Positions 1 through 8,322 of a stretch of 11,492 nucleotides of DNA are shown piece by piece. Source of the stretch: Ignavibacteriaceae bacterium (lineage in GTDB: Bacteria; Bacteroidota; Ignavibacteria; Ignavibacteriales; Ignavibacteriaceae); NCBI GenBank assembly GCA_031292465.1, contig JARLHB010000386.1:1-11492 (forward strand), given 5' to 3'. A program made the position numbers and the translations under genes. Below the pieces are notes generated by a model that saw only the letters and a program-made list of their open reading frames with translations, made no database searches and was not told the DNA's origin. Position 1 is the first letter of the stretch. The number at the start of each line of letters is the position of its first letter.

Positions 1-159
1 AAAGTTAAATAGAATAAAGAGTTTGATAGAATTCCCGGCATACAGGCTCTATCTTCGAAAAATAAGTTATGCAGCCTCCTTTCCTTCATTTATAGGAAAT
101 CAATAAATTACATTACTACTTAGATAATTATTTAGTTTGCAAAACATCTCCTTACTTAG

Positions 160-203
160 AAATGCGTAAGGCCTCGTTATAACCGGTGCCTTACTGCATT
201 TTT
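160..203 (-). terminator. Hairpin terminator after the receptor gene, possibly bidirectional
   Basis: An imperfect inverted repeat lies just downstream of the receptor stop codon. AAATGC (160-165) pairs with GCATTT (196-201), and TAAGGC (167-172) pairs with GCCTTA (188-193). G166 can pair with C194, leaving T195 as a single bulge. The 15-base loop is 173-187. On the plus strand the hairpin runs directly into five T. On the minus strand the trailing run is the weaker TTTC. It therefore probably ends the minus-strand cluster and may also stop any transcript converging from the left. The structure is read directly from the sequence; the termination role is inferred. Confidence 0.7.
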
Positions 204-219
204 AAGTATAGAATAAAAA

Positions 220-3132
220 TTATAAGCTTACACGCACTCCAAAATCAGCAGTCATACCATAATCCTGCTCTGATGACGGAACGCCTCCAACTTCAAGTAC
301 GCTTATGTCATTTGCTCCGTTAAGGTTATTTATGTCTCCGTAAACCTGAACACCAAACCAGGGCAGTTCCTGTTTTGCAGCAATATCCCAGCGCCTGTAT
401 GCTGATGTACTAGACCTTAATTGCGGCCAGTAGTTTGCTCCGGTAAATATATCTGATTGATAAAGCAGTGACACACGAACAGAAAAGCTTTTATAATCCC
501 AGCCAAGTGCAAGATTTATTACATCATCCGGTTGGTCAAGAAGCCTTGCTATATATGGTGTCTGGGCATATGTTACAGTACGGCCTGTTACAACGGTTTT
601 TGTTAAAGGATATTCAGCTTTGGAAAAGATATGCGTAAAGTTGGTGCTGAATACTAATCCTGATAATGGCCCTGGCAAATACCAGAAATGCGTCTGCCAC
701 TCTGCTTCCATTCCATAGTCGTTTATTTTGTATGGATCATTTATAAATGTGTATATGCTGTAAGTGTTGGGATTAGTTGTTTTAAATACGCCGTAAGGCA
801 GGTATTGAGCAGCCTCTGCTCCTTTAACATACCTACTATATGAGTATATAAAATTATCTATCTGTTTTAAGAATCCACCTACAGTAAACAATCCGATTGT
901 GTTATCATAAAATGAAACGTACGCATCGTAGTTTGTTGAGCGTGAAGGCAGTAACCTGTAATTTACATATGCAATTGAATTACCAGATAGGTCAATTCTC
1001 GGGATAATCTGGCTATAGCTTGGGTACGAAACAGTGTTTGTATAAGAAAGGCGCACATCACACCATGATAATGGTTTATACCTTACTGTTACATCCGGCA
1101 GCCAATAACCATGGTCCTGAACTGCGGTAGTATCATAATGACTATAAACTAAAGGATCTGCTGTTTGATACCCGCGCGCTCCTGTATATGTTGTACGGTT
1201 ATCCTGATACCTGACGCCGGGGATAATGGTTAATTGGGAACCGATTTTTATATTTGCCATTATGTAAGATGCCGAAAGATTTTCGTGTCCGTGATAGCTG
1301 TTTGATGTTGCTGGAGCAATTTGATTGCCATAACCACCCTGCATACCATGTGAAGCATAATAAGCTGCTCTCTGGCTAAACAAATTTGCAAGCTGTCCAA
1401 GCTTACCATAATCTAATGGAGCAATCATAGTATAATCGCCGCCAAGAAATTTTCCATAATTATAAGAATTATCCAGGAAATATGATAATGGTAAACCATT
1501 GGCAGTTGCAGGTATGGAGAAAAATTGTTTAGCATCATCTACAGGGATTTCACCGGCGCCACCCTGAGTCAGAGTTCCATAATAATAATCATAATCATAT
1601 CTTCTTTCCTGATATCTTAATTTCCCGCCGAATTTAATTTCTGCACTGATATCATCATTTACAGTAACATTTGTTTTCAAATCCAATGAACCACTATAGG
1701 CTCGTTCTTTTGAAAATTCTTTTTCGTTTGTAAAAACACTCAGATAAGTTTTGGAAAGGTCATTGGTTGCAGCAGCTGCAACATTCTTTGGATTTAATTG
1801 AGCAATACCACTAAACTGGGAAATATTTAATGGGGATTGGAGGAAACTTGCATTCCAGTTATTAGGGTTGTTGGTTTCTGAGTATGAATGTGAAACTTTT
1901 GCATTCACATCAAATATAGATACCTTTTGCTGATAATCCAGTCCGTTTGTAATAATACCAACTTTGCCGCTGGGATTTGATATTGTAAAGTGCCGTGTAT
2001 TTTCAGTAACATCGTAACTTTCCCCACGGTCTACAGCAGTTGTAGTACCGGTGCTGAAAAAATTAGTTAACTTAATTTTCCCATCCGGCAGTTTATAGTC
2101 TAAAACAAGCGCTCCGTTGTAACGCTGCCTGTCTCTGGAGATGTCATACAGATTTATGTTTGTAGTCTCATAATGTACTCTATCATTATAGAGCTGATCA
2201 TATGAAGCTCCCATTTCATTTGATGAAAGATTTTTTCTTTCTACATCAATTTGAGCAAATACGCCAAAACGGTCATCGAAAAATCTGTCTTCAACGCTTC
2301 CTACATATTTATAGTTGTTCCATTTATTATATACATCAGACAAATTATTATATCCGCCTTGTACTAAAAGGCTGAATACAGGTACGCCGGATACTTTTAC
2401 CTTTGCTTCTTTCATTTCAAAGTTTACCGTACCGCCAAGAACATCTGCATCCATATCCGGAGTTACGGTTTTTGATACTTCAATACCGTCAAGCATATTT
2501 GATGAAATCATGCTTAAGTCGGTGCTTCTGTCGCCTGTTGAGGTTGATGACATTTTAATACCGTCTATCATAACTTCATTATACTTAGGCGATAAACCAC
2601 GAATAACAACCTCGGTTCCTTCACCGCCGCTTCTTGTTACGGAAACGCCGGGAAGCCTGCCGACAGATTCTGCTGCGTTTGCATCAGGTAGTTCCTGTAT
2701 TTTTGCAGCAGAAACAACGTTAACTATCTGGTCTGATGTTAATTGCTGGTTAATAGCAGCCTTTTGCCCGCTTGCCTGAGCTGTTACAACAACTGTCTGG
2801 CCTTCTATACCGACGGCTTCCAGTTGAAAATTCTTTTTTAATCGTGCCCCTGCTTCAACTGTAATTTTTGTTTTTTGTTCAACATAGCCAATGTATGTTA
2901 CTCGAATAGTATAAGTTCCGGGTATCACTGCGGGTATCTCGTATTTTCCATCCATATCTGTGGCCCCGCCCATACTCGTTCCTACAAGTATAACGTTTGC
3001 GCCAAAGAGCGGCTCACCTGTCTTAGAATCTTTTACAAGTCCTGTAACACTTGCGCCAGCGGCTAAAACAGTTGAACTAATTGAAAATACTGTCAAAACT
3101 AAAATACTTAGAACAGTAGCGATTCTACGCAT
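220..3132 (-). CDS. TonB-dependent outer-membrane receptor with carboxypeptidase-regulatory-like N-terminal domain
   Basis: This 970-residue protein is an outer-membrane active transporter powered through TonB/ExbBD. It has a signal peptide (about residues 1-24, ending VLA/A). A carboxypeptidase-D-regulatory-like beta-sandwich follows at about 28-105, with GATDMDGKYEI and the GTYTI turn. A TonB-box-like stretch QTVVVTAQ sits near 112-119. The plug spans about 130-245 and contains ELPDANAAESVGRLPGVSV, VIRGLSP, VMIDG and DADVLGGTVNF. The 22-strand barrel fills the rest. The plug wording is closer to the Xanthomonas/Caulobacter-type oligosaccharide receptors than to classical SusC, and no SusD gene is adjacent. 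The ATG start is supported by AAGGAG six bases upstream. It is last in the cluster, 226 bases after the GH2 gene, with a possible promoter of its own. The chain ends in Leu rather than the usual aromatic residue. Ligand is inferred from neighbours: probably an amino-sugar-containing oligosaccharide. Confidence 0.93.
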   Translation of the reverse strand: MRRIATVLSILVLTVFSISSTVLAAGASVTGLVKDSKTGEPLFGANVILVGTSMGGATDMDGKYEIPAVIPGTYTIRVTYIGYVEQKTKITVEAGARLKKNFQLEAVGIEGQTVVVTAQASGQKAAINQQLTSDQIVNVVSAAKIQELPDANAAESVGRLPGVSVTRSGGEGTEVVIRGLSPKYNEVMIDGIKMSSTSTGDRSTDLSMISSNMLDGIEVSKTVTPDMDADVLGGTVNFEMKEAKVKVSGVPVFSLLVQGGYNNLSDVYNKWNNYKYVGSVEDRFFDDRFGVFAQIDVERKNLSSNEMGASYDQLYNDRVHYETTNINLYDISRDRQRYNGALVLDYKLPDGKIKLTNFFSTGTTTAVDRGESYDVTENTRHFTISNPSGKVGIITNGLDYQQKVSIFDVNAKVSHSYSETNNPNNWNASFLQSPLNISQFSGIAQLNPKNVAAAATNDLSKTYLSVFTNEKEFSKERAYSGSLDLKTNVTVNDDISAEIKFGGKLRYQERRYDYDYYYGTLTQGGAGEIPVDDAKQFFSIPATANGLPLSYFLDNSYNYGKFLGGDYTMIAPLDYGKLGQLANLFSQRAAYYASHGMQGGYGNQIAPATSNSYHGHENLSASYIMANIKIGSQLTIIPGVRYQDNRTTYTGARGYQTADPLVYSHYDTTAVQDHGYWLPDVTVRYKPLSWCDVRLSYTNTVSYPSYSQIIPRIDLSGNSIAYVNYRLLPSRSTNYDAYVSFYDNTIGLFTVGGFLKQIDNFIYSYSRYVKGAEAAQYLPYGVFKTTNPNTYSIYTFINDPYKINDYGMEAEWQTHFWYLPGPLSGLVFSTNFTHIFSKAEYPLTKTVVTGRTVTYAQTPYIARLLDQPDDVINLALGWDYKSFSVRVSLLYQSDIFTGANYWPQLRSSTSAYRRWDIAAKQELPWFGVQVYGDINNLNGANDISVLEVGGVPSSEQDYGMTADFGVRVSL

Positions 3133-3138
3133 TTTATT

Positions 3139-3144
3139 CTCCTT
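3139..3144 (-). promoter_or_regulatory. Shine-Dalgarno site of the receptor gene
   Basis: On the minus strand AAGGAG lies six bases before the ATG of the receptor gene. It is the clearest ribosome-binding site in the window and fixes the 3132 start. Confidence 0.75.
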
Positions 3145-3217
3145 AGGGTTTAGTTACTATATAAATATTTTAATATCATTCTTTCCTATTAAAATCAGGA
3201 ATGACTGATATTAATTT

Positions 3218-3246
3218 TTTATCAATTCAGCTCAGATAATGTTCAA
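3218..3246 (-). promoter_or_regulatory. Possible sigma70-like promoter for the receptor gene
   Basis: On the minus strand TTGAAC (3241-3246) and GATAAA (3218-3223) are separated by exactly 17 bases. Each hexamer matches the E. coli-type consensus at four of six positions. It lies about 85 bases upstream of the receptor ATG, in a 226-base gap that is otherwise unexplained. This would allow the receptor to be expressed separately from the enzymes. The gap is AT-rich, so chance matches are expected, and the promoter consensus in this lineage may differ. I saw no TAnnTTTG-type Bacteroidetes promoter here. Confidence 0.3.
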
Positions 3247-3358
3247 ATAAACCAAATGAATTATCTTTTCTGAAAACTTCCTTTTTACAATTTCAATGTC
3301 TTATTCTTAAACTCTTTATGCACCAAAAACATAAACATTATGCTTTAATGCTCAACAG

Positions 3359-6154
3359 TTATTTATTACTGTCAACCACAACAGTAAATGAATTTTCTTT
3401 TAGACCTTTTTTAGAAATTCTTGCTTCAATCGTCTTCTCTTCTCCAGGGAACAATGTTATAAAATTATCTTCCCAAAACGTCGGCAATATTTCTTCTTTA
3501 CTATCCTTTTTAATAACGGCCAGCCTGTTCATAAACGACAGTTTATCCGATGTATTCTTTATCTTTACCTGAATATGATATTCTTCGTTTGCAACTTCAG
3601 TTTTATACGTTAATTCCGCTTTCCGTTCCTTTAAACCCGATAACATTGAAAAGTCCATCGGTTCTTTTGAAGATTCCCAATAATAATTATCTGACAGTAT
3701 TTTATCCGTCTTATCTAATAACTGAAGCCTTACAAAATAAACCGGTGTTATATCATTCTGCTGAGGAACTTTAAATACTTCCTGGTAACAGTCTTCCAGA
3801 AGGTTTATACCTTCTTCACGTTCCCATTTCAATTTCATATTAAAGTCATATAATCTGGCTTTTACTTTAACGTTATTAAATGCTTTATGATAAGTGTTTA
3901 TTACCGACACCTGAAAATCATTCGCATTCAATTGTATATGCAGCGGTTCACATGCTTTCTTTGCATAATAATAACCGGCATGTGGATTCAGGAACCAATC
4001 ATAGATATTCCACATAATATCAGGGAAACTTGAATTCAGCTTCCACAGCATTACTCCGCTTGTTACATCCCACATGCGGGAATTAGCCGCTTCAAACATT
4101 GCACGGTAGCTGTCGGCATTCACCATCTGCGCCGTATGAACATAATCTTCAATATTTTTAGTATTGAACCCATATACATTTCTTACCGCATCATCATAAG
4201 CTTTATATGCATAACCTGCTAAGTCCCATGTACCGTGTTCCGCCCAAACGCTGTCTAATGGAAAAATCGGATTGTCTTTAACTCTTCCGGGATTGAATAT
4301 TGTTTTCTTTAAGCTGCTTAAAGTTGGGACCGATGGAACTCCAAGTTCATCTCTGAACATCTGAAGATTTACTTCATCAATTACATCAAAGAAGTAAGAT
4401 ACAGGATGCCATGTGTAACCCGGTTTACCATTATCTGTTACGCCAAGCGGCATCTCATCTTTTATATATGGTGTAAGCTTTTCCCAATCATATCCTATAT
4501 TAGATGATGGAATAAACGGCCTTGTATTATCTAATTCTTTTAAATCATTCTTTATAGAAAGATATAAATCGGCGCATGGTACTGTTTCATTTGCCGCACA
4601 GTAAACAACCAAACTTGCATTATTACGGTATCTTAAAATTATGTCACGTTCGTTTTTAATCGCCAAATAGTGATCTAACGGATAATAAGCATTATCATAT
4701 CCGGGAGCCATAACGCCGCATTGATAAAAATCTTCCCACCACATTAATCCATACTTATCGCAGGCGTCCATAAAATCTTCAGGAGGCGAAGGCATATCTT
4801 CACTTGCTATCATATTCAAATTTGCATTAGCTAAAAGCCGTGCTTCATTAAAAATTCTTTCCCTGCTCATATCCAGAAGCATATCCGGTTGTATCCATCC
4901 GCCTTTACAAAATACTCTCTTCCCGTTTATATTGAATACCATTCCGTAACTGCCGCTTATTTCTTTTACATAGCTTGTTACTTTTCTTATTCCAAAAGTT
5001 GTATTTCTCTTTACAGATACTTTACCGCCTGTTTCATAAGAAAGTTCCAAATTATGCAGGTATTGTTCGCCATAACCTGCAGGCCACCATAAGTGCGGGT
5101 TCTTAATAGACAGTTGAGCAAAATCTTTTTCCGTAAGCGTTACAGTTACACTTCCGTTTGCCGGTACATCAACAGCTTTTTCAAATGTTATGCTGTTCAT
5201 TTTTCCCGGCAGTTTTTTTGTATAACTTCCCATATCAAGTTTGGTAAGCAGATCAATTTTTCCTTTAAGGAATCCCGTCTGTTTTTTATTGCTCGCATTA
5301 GTTAGGGTTGCACTTATGCTTAAATTGGCCAGTGTTGTATCGGGCAAAGGTAAATCAGTAACTATATAAGGATTGATTATATCAACGGCATCTGTAAAGC
5401 TTAAATACACATCCTGGTAAATGCCCATATTTCTGTCATGCACAGGCAGTGCACAATCCCATCCGCCGGTAAGTTTCATTGTCACATCTTTGAACAAGTC
5501 TCTTACTGCACCGCGTTGATCTCCGAAAACCTTAAATTGTGTTTTTGGTGTCCCGGGATGATCTACAGGATATATTTTTACAGCTACGTAATTAGTTCCT
5601 TTTTCATTCACAAAACCTGTAATATTATATTTGAAGCGTTGGAACATTCCTGCCATTTCAACTGAGTCAGCTATTTTTTTACCGTTTACCCATAATTCCG
5701 CACGATAGTTTATTCCGTCAAAATTCAGCCATACTTGTTTACCATAATACTTTTGAGGCACTTTAAATTCTGTTCTGAACCAATATGGGGCTTTCCATGG
5801 ATTTTCATGGTTAGGCAGATAACTAAATTTTGTTAAATTGTTCTGTGCGTTAAATTCATCTGATATATCCGGTATTAAGTAATTATTCATATCAAGACGC
5901 GGATTCGGATACACTCCGTTTTTTATTAATCCGTCCAATACTGTTACAGGTACATTTACTGAATACCATTTATCAGGACTATACTTGCCTTTAGATAAAT
6001 CTTCGCCACTGGTCTTTTCTAAAACTGTCGATTTTAAATTCCATTTTGATAAAATAAGATCCTTACCTGTCGAAGGGCTGCTCTCCTGTGCAATTAAACT
6101 TGTTGGGCCTGCTATAATAAGAATTGAAAGAATTATTTTTATATATATTTTCAT
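3359..6154 (-). CDS. Secreted glycoside hydrolase family 2 enzyme, exo-beta-glucosaminidase/endo-beta-mannosidase-like
   Basis: This 931-residue retaining glycosidase is probably periplasmic or surface-exposed. A signal peptide covers about residues 1-22 (ends SLIA). Next come a sugar-binding jelly roll (about 37-255, with VPVTVLDGLIKNGVYPNP and a WVNGK strand), an Ig-like sandwich (about 256-395), a TIM barrel (about 405-740) and C-terminal Ig-like domains. The VPxTVLxGL..G.YPNP opening is typical of the branch holding exo-beta-D-glucosaminidase (CsxA) and plant endo-beta-mannosidase. The barrel has GKRVFCKGG, the acid/base region CAANET (Glu523) and the nucleophile region RDELGVPSVPTL (Glu603), with spacing that fits the branch. 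As I recall, CsxA uses Asp at the acid/base position; this protein keeps the standard GH2 Asn-Glu pair, so a beta-mannosidic substrate is a real alternative. It starts 33 bases after the kinase stop, with a modest AAAGAG ribosome-binding site. Family is secure; substrate is not. Confidence 0.9.
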   Translation of the reverse strand: MKIYIKIILSILIIAGPTSLIAQESSPSTGKDLILSKWNLKSTVLEKTSGEDLSKGKYSPDKWYSVNVPVTVLDGLIKNGVYPNPRLDMNNYLIPDISDEFNAQNNLTKFSYLPNHENPWKAPYWFRTEFKVPQKYYGKQVWLNFDGINYRAELWVNGKKIADSVEMAGMFQRFKYNITGFVNEKGTNYVAVKIYPVDHPGTPKTQFKVFGDQRGAVRDLFKDVTMKLTGGWDCALPVHDRNMGIYQDVYLSFTDAVDIINPYIVTDLPLPDTTLANLSISATLTNASNKKQTGFLKGKIDLLTKLDMGSYTKKLPGKMNSITFEKAVDVPANGSVTVTLTEKDFAQLSIKNPHLWWPAGYGEQYLHNLELSYETGGKVSVKRNTTFGIRKVTSYVKEISGSYGMVFNINGKRVFCKGGWIQPDMLLDMSRERIFNEARLLANANLNMIASEDMPSPPEDFMDACDKYGLMWWEDFYQCGVMAPGYDNAYYPLDHYLAIKNERDIILRYRNNASLVVYCAANETVPCADLYLSIKNDLKELDNTRPFIPSSNIGYDWEKLTPYIKDEMPLGVTDNGKPGYTWHPVSYFFDVIDEVNLQMFRDELGVPSVPTLSSLKKTIFNPGRVKDNPIFPLDSVWAEHGTWDLAGYAYKAYDDAVRNVYGFNTKNIEDYVHTAQMVNADSYRAMFEAANSRMWDVTSGVMLWKLNSSFPDIMWNIYDWFLNPHAGYYYAKKACEPLHIQLNANDFQVSVINTYHKAFNNVKVKARLYDFNMKLKWEREEGINLLEDCYQEVFKVPQQNDITPVYFVRLQLLDKTDKILSDNYYWESSKEPMDFSMLSGLKERKAELTYKTEVANEEYHIQVKIKNTSDKLSFMNRLAVIKKDSKEEILPTFWEDNFITLFPGEEKTIEARISKKGLKENSFTVVVDSNK

Positions 6155-6187
6155 TGTTTCTCTTTACAGGTATTTAATATGTTTATT

Positions 6188-7111
6188 TTAACATTCTTTT
6201 ATCGCTAAAGCTGCAGCTCCTATAAAGCCGGCATTTGCTCCTAATTCCGCACAAACAATTTTTGTTTTTTCGGCTGGAACGGGGCAAATTCTTTTGCGCA
6301 GATTCTCTTCCATTGATGGAGAAAAGAATTTATAAGCGTTAGCTATTGAGCCGCCCAGTATTACCAGTTCAGGGTCAATTAAATTTATTGTCCAGGCAAG
6401 TGGTACTGCCAAGTGCCTTCCAAATTGTTCCCATGTTTTTAAAGCGTTTGCATTTGAATTTTCTGCCAATACGGAAATTTCTAATGAAGACCTGTCTTCT
6501 CCGCAAATGTTCTTATAAATATTTGAAACGCCGGTACCTGAAATAAAATCTTCGATAATCCCGGCTCCATAAGGTGAAGTCCATATCTCGCCGGCAGATT
6601 CTGTAAAACCCGGGAATATCTTCTTGTCTATAATTATTGCACATCCAAGTCCCGTGCCTAAGGTAAATCCAACAACATTGTTTTTACCCATTCCGCTGCC
6701 AAACAGGGCTTCACCATAGATCAGACAATTTGCATCATTATTCATATAAACAGGCAACGGAAAATGCTCTGCAATCGTTTTCTTTAAAGGATAAAAATGC
6801 ATTGTCGGTAACTGCGGACATTCTAAAATAACTCCGTTCTTAATATCCAAAGGCCCTGTAACACCTAACCCGATACCTTCAACATCGTTAACATTCGCTT
6901 TGATATTCTGAAGCGTTTCTTCAATAGACTTAATAATATTCTTTACAATCTTACCCGGTTCATCGCTGCTGTTAGTCGGTATCTTAATCGGTTCACCGAC
7001 TACTTTCCCGTCTCCGGTCATAGCGCCGGTCATAATCTTAGTACCGCCGAAGTCAACGCCTATATGTAACCTGTTCTTCAAATTATCCGTTCCTAAAACT
7101 TTATTTAACAT
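6188..7111 (-). CDS. ROK-family sugar kinase without the zinc-binding cysteine motif
   Basis: This 307-residue cytoplasmic kinase transfers phosphate from ATP to a hexose or amino sugar. The N-terminal phosphate loop is DFGGTK (residues 20-25). VTGPLD follows near 85-89. NNDAN (124-128) carries the catalytic Asp126. GTGLGCAI (152-159) and ILGGS (251-255) form the nucleotide-binding part. The sugar-contact Glu of the GEIGH motif is present as E175 in AGEIW, but its His is replaced by Trp. The usual CGCGxxGCxE zinc site is replaced by SPYGAGIIE, which keeps Glu187. Length is normal for the family. The ATG start lies inside the end of the permease gene (11-base overlap), suggesting translational coupling. 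Beside a GlcN-6-phosphate-type isomerase it most likely phosphorylates glucosamine, N-acetylglucosamine or a related sugar. Family is certain; substrate is inferred from context. Confidence 0.9.
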   Translation of the reverse strand: MLNKVLGTDNLKNRLHIGVDFGGTKIMTGAMTGDGKVVGEPIKIPTNSSDEPGKIVKNIIKSIEETLQNIKANVNDVEGIGLGVTGPLDIKNGVILECPQLPTMHFYPLKKTIAEHFPLPVYMNNDANCLIYGEALFGSGMGKNNVVGFTLGTGLGCAIIIDKKIFPGFTESAGEIWTSPYGAGIIEDFISGTGVSNIYKNICGEDRSSLEISVLAENSNANALKTWEQFGRHLAVPLAWTINLIDPELVILGGSIANAYKFFSPSMEENLRKRICPVPAEKTKIVCAELGANAGFIGAAALAIKEC

Positions 7112-8315
7112 CTAATTTGCCTTTTCCCCATGCCGCTAATACGAATACGTAAGTAAATGCAATCAGGTTTATAATCATTGCCCATTGCATATTCATCATT
7201 CCTCCCACTGCGCCAACCAGCCACCCGATAAAAGCGCCGCCGACAATGGCTGTACCCAGTATACCTGAAATAGTACCGTGGTTGGAATCAAAACTGTTTA
7301 TTGCCGCACTGAATATTGAGGTAAAGGAAGCACAGGTAAAATACCCGACTAATGCAAAAGCAATTAAAGAGATATTCATGCTTCCCAGAATTGCAATTAC
7401 TAAAAATATTACAGTACCAAGGCTGTGGAAAATAAATATTTTCTTTTCACTAATGTGTTTCATCATCGGGGCAATAATTAAACGCCCGCAAGCCTGAAAT
7501 AGCCAGAACAAAGCTACAGCCAATGCCGATTTGGAAGGGAAAGCAGCGCCTAAAAGTGTACCCGCTTTCCAAAATGAATCATGTTCACTAACTCCGTGGA
7601 CTTTACTCATAAAGATTAATATATAAGAAGAAGTTCCAACTTCGGCTCCCACATATAAGAAGATGCCCAAACTATACAATAGTAAAATCGGGTTTTTCAG
7701 AAGCGCAGTAACCTGAGTTAATTTTATCCGTTCTTCATCAAGTATTTGTACTTCAGGAAATTTTGCCAGATATAACATGACTAATAAAACTGCATTTATA
7801 CAGCCGAAAATTAGATACACCGTATTCCATGAAAACCCGTTACTCTGCACTAAAGGAACTAATAGAGGGCTAAAAGCATACCCCAGAGCTCCAATACCGA
7901 TAATTGTTGTTAAATTTGCAGTATAACGTGAAGGTTCATCCAGCCCGCGTATAAAAGGGTTTCCGGCAGTTTGAATTGCGGTTACACCAACTCCAATAAG
8001 GAATATCATAAGAATAACTATTATATAGTCATTGCTTACATAGAACAGAAAACTTCCTACTGTCATCAGTACCATTCCAAGAAGCAGGATAAACCTGGCG
8101 CCCACTCTGTCCATCGCTATTCCAAACGGAATAGAAAAGAAACCGTATGATAGATAGAATGCAAATGGCAGCAGTGCGGCTATTTGTAATGGAAGATTAT
8201 ATTCCGACTGAAATTTGTCGATTATAACGCCGATTACAGAAGTAACTAATCCAAATGCCACATACATGGAAATTGTTACTAACAGCAGATATCTATTTTT
8301 ATTAGTTGTTACCAT
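7101..8315 (-). CDS. Major facilitator superfamily sugar permease, FucP/NagP-like
   Basis: This inner-membrane, proton-coupled sugar permease has about 12 hydrophobic segments, beginning at YLLLVTISMYVAFGLV and ending near the C-terminal GWLVGAVGG and FTYVFVLAAWGKGK. The MFS loop motif appears as GIAMDRVGARF between segments 2 and 3. The QTAGNPFI stretch at the fourth segment resembles the QTxxNPY motif of the FHS (fucose-galactose-N-acetylglucosamine) subfamily. I take ATG 8315 as the start (404 residues). It is seven bases after the SIS stop codon, with an A-rich AAGAAG just upstream. A TTG at 8330 in the same frame would overlap the SIS gene by eight bases and has no convincing ribosome-binding site. 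The 3' end overlaps the kinase gene by 11 bases. It probably imports the monosaccharide released by the two secreted glycosidases. Specificity is not readable from sequence alone. Confidence 0.87.
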   Translation of the reverse strand: MVTTNKNRYLLLVTISMYVAFGLVTSVIGVIIDKFQSEYNLPLQIAALLPFAFYLSYGFFSIPFGIAMDRVGARFILLLGMVLMTVGSFLFYVSNDYIIVILMIFLIGVGVTAIQTAGNPFIRGLDEPSRYTANLTTIIGIGALGYAFSPLLVPLVQSNGFSWNTVYLIFGCINAVLLVMLYLAKFPEVQILDEERIKLTQVTALLKNPILLLYSLGIFLYVGAEVGTSSYILIFMSKVHGVSEHDSFWKAGTLLGAAFPSKSALAVALFWLFQACGRLIIAPMMKHISEKKIFIFHSLGTVIFLVIAILGSMNISLIAFALVGYFTCASFTSIFSAAINSFDSNHGTISGILGTAIVGGAFIGWLVGAVGGMMNMQWAMIINLIAFTYVFVLAAWGKGKLDVK

Positions 8316-8322
8316 ATTCTTC

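Noticed and set aside
20..53. GAGTTTGATAG resembling the start of 16S rRNA, and the GATAGA/TCTATC repeat beside it
   Set aside because: Only about ten bases match and no further rRNA sequence follows. The six-base repeat has a long loop and no T run.
2315..2779. Plus-strand open frames opposite the receptor and other genes
   Set aside because: They lie antisense to well-supported genes, have no family features and look like shadows of the coding frames.
3235..3265. GATAAT/ATTATC inverted repeat in the gap before the receptor
   Set aside because: Only six bases, AT-rich, with a long spacer and no T tail, so it is expected by chance.
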